Shown: piece after piece, positions 35,284 to 44,572 of the stretch
Layout of the letters: every line of letters begins with the position of its first letter
Position numbering within the stretch: the first letter of the stretch is position 1
Assembly: GCF_018417535.1 (NCBI RefSeq)
Contig: NZ_CP070978.1
Coordinates: 1,302,001 to 1,366,000 of the forward strand
Origin: Burkholderia pyrrocinia
Lineage (GTDB): Bacteria > Pseudomonadota > Gammaproteobacteria > Burkholderiales > Burkholderiaceae
DNA length: 64,000 bases
Reading direction: 5' to 3'
Made by a program: the position numbers and the translations under genes
The notes under the pieces: generated by a model
Database searches by the model: none
What the model was told of the DNA's origin: nothing
What the model saw: only the letters and a program-made list of their open reading frames with translations

Positions 35284-36525
35284 TCACTCCGCCTCAGCCT
35301 GCGCCCCCTTCCCCACCGCCACGCGCTGCGCGCGATAAATCCCCGCGTGCCCCGAAAACAGATACGCGACGACACACGCAACAATCGCATACACGCCGAT
35401 ATCGGCGCCGAACAGTTCGATCGCCATGATCGTCGACGCGATCGGCGTATTGGCCGCGCCCGCGAACACCGCGACGAAGCCGAGCCCCGCGAGCACGGGC
35501 ACCGGCAGCGCCAGCACCTGGCCGAGCGCGTTGCCGAGCGTCGCGCCGATATAGAACAGCGGCGTCACCTCACCGCCCTTGAACCCCGACGCGAGCGTAA
35601 CGACGGTGAACGCGAACTTGCCCGCGAAATCGTAGAGCGGCAGCGGGCCGTGAAACGCGGCCTCGATCGTCGGGATGCCGAGGCCGAGGTACTGCGGCAC
35701 GTTCAGCACGGTGGCCGCCACCGCGACCAGCAGGCCGCCGAGCACCGGCTGCAGAGGTGCATAGCGGACAACACCGCGGAACCACGCGGTCAACGCATGC
35801 GTCGCAAACGCGAACAGCCGCCCGACGACGCCGAACGCGATGCCCGCGACGACCGTCACGGCCAGCCCCGTCGCCGATACGGCCGGCACGAACGGAATCG
35901 CATAGGCCGTGTGATGCACGCCCCACGCGCGGCACACGACGTCCGCGACGATCGCCGACGCGACGCAGGTCAGCAGCGCGTCGTACCGCACGCGCCCGAT
36001 CGCGAGCACCTCGAGCCCGAACACGGCGCCCGCGAGCGGCGTGCCGAACACCGACGCGAAACCGGCCGCGATGCCGCCCATCAGCAGCACGCGGCGATGC
36101 TCGCGATCCAGACGGAACACGTGCGTGACGCGATCGGCGAGCGCGCCGCCCATCTGCACGGCCGTGCCCTCGCGGCCGGCCGAGCCGCCGAACAGGTGCG
36201 TGACGACAGTCGCGACCAGTACGAGCGGCGCCATCCGCTTCGGCACGAGCGCCTTCGGGTCGTGAATCTCGTCGATCAGCAGGTTGTTGCCGCGCGCGAC
36301 CGACTGGCCGAAACGATGGTAGATCCACCCGGTCGCGAAACCGGCGGCCGGCAGCCCCCACAGCAGCCACGGATGCGCGACGCGCGTGCCGGTCGCCCAG
36401 TCGAGCGCGATCAGGAACAGCGCGGACGCCGTGCCCGCCAGCGCGCCGAGCAGGGCCGAGAGCGCGAGCCAGCGGCACACGTAGCGCACGGTCGCGAGAA
36501 GATCGGCAGAAGTCGTGAAAAACAT
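35284..36525 (-). CDS. CLC-type antiporter, probably fluoride/proton (CLC-F)
   Basis: 413 residues with about 12 helices. The ion-pathway motifs are altered from chloride CLCs. The first reads ARGNNLLIDEIHDPKA where GSGIP is usual. The second reads GGSAGREGTAVQMGG with GREGT in place of GKEGP. The third is GFKGGEVTPLFYIGATLGN. Such changes are typical of the fluoride-exporting CLC-F branch. The leader carries a sequence matching the fluoride riboswitch, which strongly supports F- export as the function. The start at 36525 has GGAAA upstream. Confidence 0.87.
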   Translation of the reverse strand: MFFTTSADLLATVRYVCRWLALSALLGALAGTASALFLIALDWATGTRVAHPWLLWGLPAAGFATGWIYHRFGQSVARGNNLLIDEIHDPKALVPKRMAPLVLVATVVTHLFGGSAGREGTAVQMGGALADRVTHVFRLDREHRRVLLMGGIAAGFASVFGTPLAGAVFGLEVLAIGRVRYDALLTCVASAIVADVVCRAWGVHHTAYAIPFVPAVSATGLAVTVVAGIAFGVVGRLFAFATHALTAWFRGVVRYAPLQPVLGGLLVAVAATVLNVPQYLGLGIPTIEAAFHGPLPLYDFAGKFAFTVVTLASGFKGGEVTPLFYIGATLGNALGQVLALPVPVLAGLGFVAVFAGAANTPIASTIMAIELFGADIGVYAIVACVVAYLFSGHAGIYRAQRVAVGKGAQAEAE

Positions 36526-36610
36526 GATTTCCAGATTCGATGGAACATCAAAACCTGGGCGGCAGAATACCGCATGGACGGCCTGCGACCTCCTGACAAC
36601 CCAGGAACAC

Positions 36611-36703
36611 GCAGGCATCATCAGCCGGGCAAACCGGCGGTTGAGGGCCGCACCGCGCGCTACGCGCCGGGAACGACCGCAGGGAGGCATGCCATCTCCG
36701 CAA
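36611..36703 (-). promoter_or_regulatory. Fluoride (crcB-type) riboswitch
   Basis: Read on the minus strand, the leader begins GCGGAGATGGCATGCCTCC, continues after a variable GC-rich arm with CTCAACCGCCGG, and ends GGCTGATGATGCCTGC. These are the conserved blocks of the crcB motif in the right order: GGAGATGGCAT...CTCC, AACCGCC, and GGCTGATGATGCCT. The ATGGCAT and ATGCC segments can form the closing P1/pseudoknot pairing. The variable arm between the first and second block is longer than usual. The aptamer starts at the predicted transcription start and lies about 85 nt before the CLC gene. The expression platform was not resolved. Confidence 0.9.
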
Positions 36704-36709
36704 GCCGCA

Positions 36710-36739
36710 ATTGTACGCGACGCCGCGCAACGCACGCAA
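36710..36739 (-). promoter_or_regulatory. Sigma-70-type promoter of the riboswitch-CLC transcript
   Basis: On the minus strand TTGCGT (36739-36734) and TACAAT (36715-36710) are separated by 18 bp. The start point, seven bases on, falls at about 36703, the first base of the aptamer. Confidence 0.75.
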
Positions 36740-36764
36740 TGCGAACGCCGGGGCTGCGGGAAAC

Positions 36765-36792
36765 GACGGCGCCCCTCCCCCGGCGCGCCGTC
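36765..36792 (-). terminator. Hairpin overlapping the cheB stop codon
   Basis: GACGGCGC (36765-36772) and GCGCCGTC (36785-36792) can pair, with TTT following on the minus strand. It may end the wsp transcript before the fluoride promoter. Confidence 0.5.
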
Positions 36793-37810
36793 AGTCGCGC
36801 GGCGCGCGCGCGATGCGCGAGATCAGTTGGGGCGCGATCCGCTCGAGCGGCAGGATCGCCGACGCCGCACCGATCGCCGCGGCCGCCTTCGGCATCCCGT
36901 ACACGGCGCTGGTCGCCTGGTCCTGCGCGATCGTGTAGCAGCCTTTCGCGCGCATCGCCTTCAGGCCGAGCGCGCCATCGCGCCCCATGCCCGTCAGCAG
37001 CACGCCGAGCGCATCGCCCTGCCAGCCGTCGGCGACGCTGTTGAAGAACACGTCGATCGACGGCCGGTACGGCGTCTCGGCCGGATGCCGCGTATAGCCG
37101 AGCACGCCGCGCGGCGACAGGTACAGGTGATCGTCGGTCGCCGCGAGCAGCACCTCGCCGGCCTGCGGCACGCTGCCCTGCCGCGCGACGCGCACGGGCA
37201 GCCGCGTATAGCCGTCGAGCCATTCGGCCATCCCGAGCGCAAACGCCTGGTCGACGTGCTGGACGATCACGATCGCAGCCGGGAAATCGGCCGGCAGCGC
37301 GCGCAGCAGCGCGGTGAGCGCGGTCGGCCCGCCAGCCGACGCACCGATCGCGACGAGCGTCGGCTGGCCGCGCGCGGGCGTCGGCCCCGGCGGCACGAGC
37401 GCCGCGGTGCGGCTTTCGAGCAGCCGGCCGATCTGGTCGATCTTCGCGAGCAGCGCCTGCGCCGACGCGTCGGTCGACAGCCCGAGCGCGAGCGTCGGCG
37501 TGTCGACCGCATCGAGCGCGCCGGCGCCCATCGCCTCGTAGACCGACGACGTGTTCGCGCTGACGCTGACCGTCACGATCAGGATCGCGCACGGCGCGCG
37601 CGCCATGATCTGCCGCGTCGCCGCTACGCCGTCGACCTTCGGCATCACGAGATCCATCAGCACGAGATCGGGCGGATGCGCGATGCAGAAATCCACGGCC
37701 TCGTCGCCGTCGGTCGCCACCCACAGCACGCGGTGGTCCGTGCGCAGCGCGAGCACGCGGCGGAGCGCCTCTACGGCCAGCGGCAGATCGTTGACGATGC
37801 CGATGTTCAT
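36791..37810 (-). CDS. wspF: CheB-type methylesterase response regulator of the Wsp system
   Basis: 339 residues. The receiver domain has phospho-acceptor Asp53 (VLMDLVMP). The methylesterase domain has Ser159 (GASAGGP), His185 (QHVD) and Asp278 (GMGRDG), all intact. WspF demethylates the WspA receptor and resets the pathway; its loss locks Wsp on in other bacteria. The start overlaps the stop of wspE by four bases (ATGA). It is the last gene of the wsp operon. The place where wspR follows in Pseudomonas is taken by the divergent-function fluoride locus. Confidence 0.93.
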   Translation of the reverse strand: MNIGIVNDLPLAVEALRRVLALRTDHRVLWVATDGDEAVDFCIAHPPDLVLMDLVMPKVDGVAATRQIMARAPCAILIVTVSVSANTSSVYEAMGAGALDAVDTPTLALGLSTDASAQALLAKIDQIGRLLESRTAALVPPGPTPARGQPTLVAIGASAGGPTALTALLRALPADFPAAIVIVQHVDQAFALGMAEWLDGYTRLPVRVARQGSVPQAGEVLLAATDDHLYLSPRGVLGYTRHPAETPYRPSIDVFFNSVADGWQGDALGVLLTGMGRDGALGLKAMRAKGCYTIAQDQATSAVYGMPKAAAAIGAASAILPLERIAPQLISRIARAPRD

Positions 37811-40110
37811 CCGCGTGCGCCTCCGATCAGGTCGTGCACGGCATCGAGCAGCGCCTCGTCGTGGAAGCTGCTCTTCGCGAGGTAGTAGTCGGCGCCGGCA
37901 TCGAGCCCGCGGCGGCGATCCTCGTCGCGATCCTTGTACGACACGATCATCACCGGCACGCGCTTGAGCATCGGATCGTTCTTGATCAGCGTGACGAGCT
38001 CGATGCCGTCCATGCGCGGCATGTCGACATCCGTGACGACGAGATCGAACGCGTCGCTGCGCACCGCGTTCCAGCCGTCCATCCCGTCGACCGCAACGGT
38101 CACGTCGTAGCCGCGCTTCTCCAGCAGCTTGCGTTCGAGCTCGCGCACCGTCAGCGAATCGTCGACGACCAGCACGCGGCGGCGCCGGTCGACGAGCGCG
38201 AGTTGCGGGTCGCGTGTGAGCCGCGCGAGCTGCCCGCCGCGCACGAGCTTGTCGACCGAGCGGATCAGGTCCTCGACGTCGACGATCAGCACGGGGTCGC
38301 CGTTCTCGAGCAGCGCGCCGGCCGCGATGTTCTGGATCTTGTGCAGGCGGCTGTCGAGCGGCTGCACGACGAGCATCCGTTCGCCGAGGAAGCGATCGAC
38401 CGCGACGCCGTAAAGCTCGGGCTCGCCGCCGACGACCACGACCGCCGTGCTCGCACGCGCCGCGTCGGGTGCGCCCGCGTCGAGCAACTGGTGCGCGGCG
38501 ACGAGGCCCGCGCGCCGGCCGTCGAACGGAAAATGCGGCTGCCCTTCGAGCACGTCGATATTGTCGTGCGCGAGTTCGAGCGTGCGGCGCACGTGCGCGA
38601 GCGGGAACGCATACGGTTCGCCGCCGACTTCGACGATCAGGCTGCGGATCACCGACAGCGTGAGCGGCAACTGCAGCACGAAGCGCATGCCCGCGCCCGG
38701 CTCGTTGAAGATCCGCACCGCGCCGCGCACGCCGCGCACCATCTCCTGCACCGCGTCGAGGCCGACGCCGCGACCCGACACGTCGGTTACCGCGTCGCGC
38801 ATCGAGAAGCCCGGCAGCAGCAGGAATTCGAGCAGTTCGGGATCGGACAGCCGCGCGGCCGTCTCGTCGTCGGTCAGGCGCTGGCGCACGACGGCCGCGC
38901 GCAGCGCGTCCATGTCGACGCCCGGCCCGTCGTCGATCACGCTGACGAGCAGCGAGCCGGCGCTATGGCGCGCCTCCAGCGTCACGCTCGCCTCGGCCTG
39001 CTTGCCGCGCGCGAGCCGCGCGTCGGGCGACTCGACGCCGTGGTCGATCGCGTTGCGCAGCAGATGGCCGAGCGGCGCGTCGAGCAGGTCGAGGATGTCG
39101 CGGTCGACCTGCGTGCCCTCGCCGACGATCGAGAAGCGCACCTGCTTGCCGAGCGAGCGCGCGAGATCGCGGACGATGCGCGGATACGCGCGCGTCGCAT
39201 CGCCGAACGGCCGCATCCGGCATTGCAGCGCCTCGTCGTAAAGCTGCTCGGCGATATGCGTGCTGCGCCGCTCGAAGCGGTCGAATTCGTCCATGCGCTC
39301 GGCGAGCGACCGCTGCAGGTCGTTGAGCATGTGCCGCACTTCGTTCATCGACGCGAGCATGCCCGCGTCGAGATCGTCGGCGAACTGTTCGTACATCAAG
39401 TCGAGCGAACGGGCGGCGTCGCGCTGCGCGCGCTTCACGCGCAGCATCGATTCGGCGAACGGCTTGAGCCAGCGCGATTCGACCAGCGATTCGCCGGACA
39501 AGCTCAGCAGCCGGTTCAGCGTATCGGCGCGCACGCGGCGCATCGCGCCGGCGCCGGCCAGGCGCCCGGCCTGGGCCGGATCGGGCACCGTGCCCGACAC
39601 GGCGAGCGGCGGCACCGCGGCGCTGGCCCCGACGGGCTCGTTCGCCGCGCCGTCGTGCTCGCGATACGGCACGACCGATGGCGGCGGCGGCACGACGGCC
39701 GGCGCCTGCATCGTCTGCGCGCCGTCGGCGCCCGTCAGCGCCGCCGCGAACACGTCGATCTCGGTCGGCGACACGGGGTGCCCCTGCGGATCGCCGACGC
39801 GCACCAGCAGGTCGACGCCGGCAAGCAGCACGTCGACGTGCGTGGCCGTCAGCGCGATCGTGCCGGCCTGCGCGGCGACGAAACACTCTTCCATCCGCCC
39901 CGCGATGTCGACGCCAAGCGGCACGCCGACGATGCGCGCGGCGCCCTTCAGCGAATGCGCGGCGCGCATGCACGCCTCGAGCGCGACGGAATCGGGCTCG
40001 CCCGATTCGAGCGCGAGCAAGTGCTCGGACAGCGCCTGGGTCTGCGTGCGCGTCTCCTCGCGATACAGCTCGAGCAGCGACAGGTGGCTCAGATCGTCAT
40101 CGCCGCTCAT
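37807..40110 (-). CDS. wspE: Hybrid CheA histidine kinase with C-terminal receiver
   Basis: 767 residues from the ATG at 40110, which overlaps the preceding CheW stop (ATGA). The order of domains is an HPt domain with His52 (RAAHSLKGAAR), a Pro-rich linker, a dimerisation helix pair, an ATPase domain (LRNAIDHGVESPD, DDGPGVD, DVSGRGVGLDAV), a CheW-like domain and a receiver with Asp in VVTDVDMPRMDG. In Pseudomonas WspE phosphorylates WspR and WspF. Here the receiver fusion and catalytic boxes are complete, so kinase function is expected. Confidence 0.94.
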   Translation of the reverse strand: MSGDDDLSHLSLLELYREETRTQTQALSEHLLALESGEPDSVALEACMRAAHSLKGAARIVGVPLGVDIAGRMEECFVAAQAGTIALTATHVDVLLAGVDLLVRVGDPQGHPVSPTEIDVFAAALTGADGAQTMQAPAVVPPPPSVVPYREHDGAANEPVGASAAVPPLAVSGTVPDPAQAGRLAGAGAMRRVRADTLNRLLSLSGESLVESRWLKPFAESMLRVKRAQRDAARSLDLMYEQFADDLDAGMLASMNEVRHMLNDLQRSLAERMDEFDRFERRSTHIAEQLYDEALQCRMRPFGDATRAYPRIVRDLARSLGKQVRFSIVGEGTQVDRDILDLLDAPLGHLLRNAIDHGVESPDARLARGKQAEASVTLEARHSAGSLLVSVIDDGPGVDMDALRAAVVRQRLTDDETAARLSDPELLEFLLLPGFSMRDAVTDVSGRGVGLDAVQEMVRGVRGAVRIFNEPGAGMRFVLQLPLTLSVIRSLIVEVGGEPYAFPLAHVRRTLELAHDNIDVLEGQPHFPFDGRRAGLVAAHQLLDAGAPDAARASTAVVVVGGEPELYGVAVDRFLGERMLVVQPLDSRLHKIQNIAAGALLENGDPVLIVDVEDLIRSVDKLVRGGQLARLTRDPQLALVDRRRRVLVVDDSLTVRELERKLLEKRGYDVTVAVDGMDGWNAVRSDAFDLVVTDVDMPRMDGIELVTLIKNDPMLKRVPVMIVSYKDRDEDRRRGLDAGADYYLAKSSFHDEALLDAVHDLIGGARG

Positions 40111-40820
40111 CGCATGCTCCGTGTCACGGCGTCGAACAGACGATCGTCGTCGAGCAGGCCCACCGACTTGCCGCGCCACGACAGTACGCCGCGCGACAGG
40201 CCGGCGCTCGCGCGCCCGACCGTCGCCGGCACGGGCACCCAGTCGGAGGCGCCGAAGCGCAGCACGCCCTCGACTTCGTCGACCGGAAACACGACCGGTT
40301 CGCCCTGGTGCGCGGCCACCAGCAGCCGCGTGAAACGGCCGTTGCCACCGCCATTGCCGCCCTTGGCGGCAGCGAGACCGAGCAGTGCGCCGATCGAGAT
40401 CGCGACGCGCAGCGTGCCGCGGATGTTGACCACGCCGCGCACGGCCGAATTGCGGCGATGCGGCAGCGAATGGATCGGGCGCGTGCCGGCGATCTCGCGC
40501 AGCACGCCGATCGGCAGCGCGAGCCATTCGTCGGCCACGCGAAACGCGAGCGCCGCGTGGCGCGTATCGCCGTCGTCGTCGCGCACGCGCGTCGTGTCGA
40601 ACGCGCTGATCCGGCGCGTCGCGTCGGCCATCTCGGCGTCGCCGAGCGGACGCTCGAGCAGCTTCGCCGCGTGATACGCGTAGACCGGGCAGTTCAGGCA
40701 GCGCTGGCAGTCGGCCAGCCGCTCGCACGAGCGGTCGCCGTGCGTGCCGATCCGGTTCCAGCAATCGTCGACGGCGACGTCGATCGTCGTATCGTCAGTG
40801 GCAGCGGCGGCGCGGTTCAT
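40107..40820 (-). CDS. wspD: CheW-type scaffold with N-terminal cysteine cluster
   Basis: 237 residues. The N-terminus has a conserved cysteine cluster, CERLADCQRCLNC, seen in WspD-type proteins and possibly a metal site. A CheW domain follows (residues about 85-235: FRVADEWLALPIGVLREI, VRGVVNIRGTLRVAISI). It would couple the receptor array to WspE. The gene is 46 bp after wspC and overlaps the start of wspE. Confidence 0.9.
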   Translation of the reverse strand: MNRAAAATDDTTIDVAVDDCWNRIGTHGDRSCERLADCQRCLNCPVYAYHAAKLLERPLGDAEMADATRRISAFDTTRVRDDDGDTRHAALAFRVADEWLALPIGVLREIAGTRPIHSLPHRRNSAVRGVVNIRGTLRVAISIGALLGLAAAKGGNGGGNGRFTRLLVAAHQGEPVVFPVDEVEGVLRFGASDWVPVPATVGRASAGLSRGVLSWRGKSVGLLDDDRLFDAVTRSMR

Positions 40821-40866
40821 GGATTCCTCTGGTCATCGCGGTGTCGGTCCCAATCCCGTATTCGTG

Positions 40867-42264
40867 TCAGCCGGCCGAGCGCCGCGCGCGTTCGAGCAGC
40901 CATTGCGCGCCCGCGCGATCGCCGCCGACGTCGAGCAGCGTCGCGAGATGCGTCAGCGCCTCGTGATGCGTGGGCCTCAGGTACAACGCCTTCCGGTAGA
41001 AGTCGCCGGCTTCCGCGGCGCGCCCGCGCGCATCCGCAATCAGTCCATTCAGGTAGAACGCGTCGGCATGCGGCCCGACGCGCGCCGAGAACTGCGCGAG
41101 CACGCGTTCGGCCTCGTCGAACGCGCCGGCGTTCGCGAGCGCCTGCGCATCCTCGAGCGTCGGCGCGACGCCTTCGGCGACCGGCGCGGCCGCTTCGGCC
41201 GTCGCCACCGACAGCTCGGCCCGTGCGTCGAACGCAGCCGTGCGCACGGCGGGCGCCGGCGCCGCGAACGGCTGCAGCGTGTCGCCAAGCCAGGCCGGCG
41301 GCGCGACGGCCAGCACCGGGCGCGTCGCCGCGAGCGGCGCAACGGTCAAGCGCTCCGCGCGCTGGCACACCGCTGCCGCGGACAGCGGCGCCATCTGGGC
41401 CGCGCTTGCATCGGCCGCGGCACCGGCACGCTCGCGATGAAACGCGAACGCCAGCGGCACGCGCGCCGAGCGCATCCCGTGCCGCATCGCGACACCCGTT
41501 TCGGCCGGCCCGACGAACAGCATGCCGTCGTCGGCGAGACACGCGTCGAGCGATCGGATCACGCGATCCTGCGCGTCGCGGTCGAAATAGATCAGCACGT
41601 TGCGGCAGAACACGAAATCGTAGCGAATGCCCGTATCGGCGATCGGTTCGACGAGGTTCGCGTGACGGAACTGCACGCACGCGCGCACGCGCTCGTCGAG
41701 CAACCAGCCGTCGGCGGCCGGCGCGAAGTAGCGCGCGCGAAATTCCGTCGCGGTGCCGCGAAACGCGTTGCGCCCGTAACAGCCATGCCGCGCCTGCTCG
41801 ATCGCGCGCGCGCTGAGGTCGATCGCGTCGATCGTGAAGCTGGCCGGTTCGAGCCCCGCGTCGAGCAGCGCCATCGCCGCCGAATACGGTTCCTCGCCCG
41901 TCGAGCACGGCGCGCTCAGCACGCGGATCACGCGCCCGGGCGTCGCGGCGAGCCGTTCGGCCGCGAGCCGCGCGAGCGTCGCGAAGGCCTCGCGGTCGCG
42001 GAAGAACCATGTCTCGGGCACGACGAACAGCTCGATCAGCGCACGCCGCTCGTCGGCCGACGCGTTGAGCTGCTGCCAGTAAGCGTCGAGCGCTTCCTGC
42101 GTCACGGGTGGCCGCGCTGCCGACGGCAGGCGCTCGCCGTCCGTTTGCAGCGCGTGCACGCGCTCCGTCAGCGCACGGGTCAGAAAATCGTTGCCGAGCG
42201 AATCGGGGTCGATGCCGGTCTCGCGCAGCAACCAGTCGCGAAATCGCGATTCGGACTCTTTCAT
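40867..42264 (-). CDS. wspC: CheR-type methyltransferase with C-terminal TPR
   Basis: 465 residues from the ATG at 42264, with GGAGGAG upstream. The N-terminal CheR methyltransferase has ETWFFRDREAF, the S-adenosylmethionine motif VLSAPCSTGEEPYS and FVFCRNVLIYFD. An Ala-rich linker leads to two or three TPR units (ADAFYLNGLIADARGRAAEA, FYRKALYLRPTHHEAL). WspC methylates glutamates of WspA. Its start overlaps the end of the upstream CheW gene by four bases. Confidence 0.93.
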   Translation of the reverse strand: MKESESRFRDWLLRETGIDPDSLGNDFLTRALTERVHALQTDGERLPSAARPPVTQEALDAYWQQLNASADERRALIELFVVPETWFFRDREAFATLARLAAERLAATPGRVIRVLSAPCSTGEEPYSAAMALLDAGLEPASFTIDAIDLSARAIEQARHGCYGRNAFRGTATEFRARYFAPAADGWLLDERVRACVQFRHANLVEPIADTGIRYDFVFCRNVLIYFDRDAQDRVIRSLDACLADDGMLFVGPAETGVAMRHGMRSARVPLAFAFHRERAGAAADASAAQMAPLSAAAVCQRAERLTVAPLAATRPVLAVAPPAWLGDTLQPFAAPAPAVRTAAFDARAELSVATAEAAAPVAEGVAPTLEDAQALANAGAFDEAERVLAQFSARVGPHADAFYLNGLIADARGRAAEAGDFYRKALYLRPTHHEALTHLATLLDVGGDRAGAQWLLERARRSAG

Positions 42265-42773
42265 GCGGACTCCTCCCCGTGGCCCGGCAGGCCGTCGAAC
42301 AGATACAGGCGCGCAACGTCGTCGATCAGGTCGGATACCGACACCTGTTGCACGACGCCGTCGGGCGAGTTCGCGACGAGCCCGAGCCAGCGCGTGCGCG
42401 CGGTCGAGATGCCGCTCGCGCGGAACGCCGCGCGGTCGATCCGCATCGTCTGTGTCGCGCGCTCGACGATCAGGCCGATCACGCGCTCGCCGTCGGCGTG
42501 GCCCGCGCGGTAGCGCACCATCACGAGCCGCGTCGAGCGCAGCGCATGCGCGCGGCGCCCGAGCGCGAGCATCGGCACGTCGATCACCGGCACCGGCTGG
42601 CCGCCGCGCATCAGCAGCCCGGCGATCCATTCGGGTGCGCCGGGCACGGCTTTCGTGATCGCGAGCGGCAGCACCTCTTCGATGCCGGCCGCGTCGAGCG
42701 CATAGCGCTCGCCGTCGAGCTCGAACATCAGGAACAGCGCGTGCGCACCGTTCTGCGTGTCGGCGCGTGTCAC
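42261..42773 (-). CDS. wspB: CheW-type scaffold protein
   Basis: 170 residues from a GTG at 42773 that overlaps the receptor stop (GTGA). A single CheW domain is seen: [40 protein letters not shown] and the C-terminal [14 protein letters not shown]. It links the WspA receptor to the WspE kinase. The chain of 4-nt overlaps with wspA and wspC shows tight translational coupling. Confidence 0.92.
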   Translation of the reverse strand: MTRADTQNGAHALFLMFELDGERYALDAAGIEEVLPLAITKAVPGAPEWIAGLLMRGGQPVPVIDVPMLALGRRAHALRSTRLVMVRYRAGHADGERVIGLIVERATQTMRIDRAAFRASGISTARTRWLGLVANSPDGVVQQVSVSDLIDDVARLYLFDGLPGHGEESA

Positions 42774-44446
42774 GCGTCGACCTTGAAGCGCGACACGCTG
42801 GTGCGCAACTGGTTCGCGACGAGCGTCAGGTCGTCGATCGCCTGCGACGACTGGCGCAGCGACTCGGCGGTCTGCTGCGCGGCTTCCGACAGTTGCGACA
42901 GCGCCTGCGTGATCTGCTCGGCGCCGTTCGCCTGCGTCTGCATCCCTTCGTTGACCATCTGGAAGCGCGGCGCGAGCGTCTGCACCTCGGCGATGATCTG
43001 CGACAGCTGCCCGCCGACCTGCTGCACGTCGAGCATTCCGCGGCGCACTTCCTCGGAGAACTTGTCCATCCCCATCACGCCCGCCGACACGGCCGACTGG
43101 ATTTCCTTCACCGTCTGCTCGATGTCGTAGGTCGCCACGGCCGTCTGGTCGGCAAGGCGGCGGATCTCGGTCGCGACGACCGCGAAGCCGCGGCCGTATT
43201 CGCCGGCCTTCTCGGCCTCGATCGCCGCGTTCAGCGACAGCAGGTTGGTCTGGTCGGCCACCTTGGTGATCGTCGCGACCACCTGGTTGATGTTCAGCGC
43301 CTTCTCGTTGAGGATCGCGAGCTTCGCGTTCACCGAACCGGCCGCGTCCATCACGCTGCGCATCGTCTCGCCCATCCGCGTGAGCCCGCTCTGGCTCACG
43401 CCCGCGAGCGTCGCCGACTGTTCGGCCACGCCAGCCACCTCGTTCATCGTGCGCAGCAGGTCGCGCGACGTTGCGAAGATCTCGCGCGAGGTCGCGCCGA
43501 TCTCGGTCGTCGTCGCCGCGGTTTCGTTCGCGGTCGCCTGCTGCTCGCGCGACGTCGCCGCGATCTCGGCGACGGACGTCGTCACCTGCAGCGACGACTG
43601 CTGCGCGCGCGAGACCAGCTCGGTCAGTTCGTCGGCCATCCGGTTGAAGCCCGTCTCGAGCGTGCCGAATTCGTCGCGGCGGCGCAGGTCGAGGCGGCGC
43701 GTCAGGTTGCCGGTGCGCATCACGTCGTGCACCTCGACGAGCCGCGCCATCGGTACGGTGACCGAACGGAACAGCAAATAGCCGAGCGCGAGCGCGGACA
43801 GCAGCATGACCGCCAGTGCGGTCGCGAGCACGACCTCGGTGTCCTGCACGGATTCGCGGATCAGCTTGGCGGACTGGTCGGCGAACTTGCGGTTTTCCTG
43901 CACCAGCGTGTTCGCGTTCTGCACGACCTCGGCCCACACGGGCTGTACCTTCATGTAGGCTGCCACCGCGTCGTCGCGGGACCCGCGGTGTTTCTGCACG
44001 GCATCGTTCAGCAACGGCAGGTAGCGGTCATAGGCACCGAGGAACGTTGCGAAGCGCTGGCGATCGTCGTCGCGGAACGTCGTGGCCTGATAGTCGGCCG
44101 ACAGCGCATCGACCTGCTTCGTCACGTCCGAGATCTTCGCGAGATTGCGCTGCACGATATCGGCATCGGTCTCGACGAAGGTCGCCTGCTGCAGCAGCAC
44201 GAACGATTCGTTGACCGACGCGCGCAGCGACGCCGCGAGGTAGACGCCGGGCAGCGAGTCGCGCTCGATGCTGACGGCTTCGGTGTTGATCGCGCGCAGG
44301 CGCTCGTAGGACACGCCGGCTGTCACCAGCATCAGCACGAACAGCACGCCGAAGCTGAGCAGGATGCGATTGCCGAGCGTCAGCCGGGCAGCGCCGATCG
44401 TCGGATGCAGGCTTTCATTGGTTGCGCGGGGCGTCACGGTGGCCAT
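42770..44446 (-). CDS. wspA: Membrane chemoreceptor of the Wsp surface-sensing system
   Basis: 558 residues from the ATG at 44446; a GTG at 44488 is an alternative. Two membrane segments (about residues 27-47 and 205-225) bracket a periplasmic four-helix bundle. A HAMP domain and the cytoplasmic signalling hairpin follow, with tip sequence [21 protein letters not shown]. WspA responds to surface contact or envelope stress and activates WspE. It is the first gene of the coupled wspA-F chain and lies 126 bp after a receiver-kinase gene. Confidence 0.92.
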   Translation of the reverse strand: MATVTPRATNESLHPTIGAARLTLGNRILLSFGVLFVLMLVTAGVSYERLRAINTEAVSIERDSLPGVYLAASLRASVNESFVLLQQATFVETDADIVQRNLAKISDVTKQVDALSADYQATTFRDDDRQRFATFLGAYDRYLPLLNDAVQKHRGSRDDAVAAYMKVQPVWAEVVQNANTLVQENRKFADQSAKLIRESVQDTEVVLATALAVMLLSALALGYLLFRSVTVPMARLVEVHDVMRTGNLTRRLDLRRRDEFGTLETGFNRMADELTELVSRAQQSSLQVTTSVAEIAATSREQQATANETAATTTEIGATSREIFATSRDLLRTMNEVAGVAEQSATLAGVSQSGLTRMGETMRSVMDAAGSVNAKLAILNEKALNINQVVATITKVADQTNLLSLNAAIEAEKAGEYGRGFAVVATEIRRLADQTAVATYDIEQTVKEIQSAVSAGVMGMDKFSEEVRRGMLDVQQVGGQLSQIIAEVQTLAPRFQMVNEGMQTQANGAEQITQALSQLSEAAQQTAESLRQSSQAIDDLTLVANQLRTSVSRFKVDA

Positions 44447-44572
44447 GTTCGTTATGGGCTTTCTAAAATCAGCGTTGAAAAAATCCACGCCCGCCGGCGC
44501 GCCGGACGGCGCGCCACGAGCGCCTCGTGGTCGGAGGCGGACGACGCGGCCCCGGCAGGCCGCGCCGCGAAA

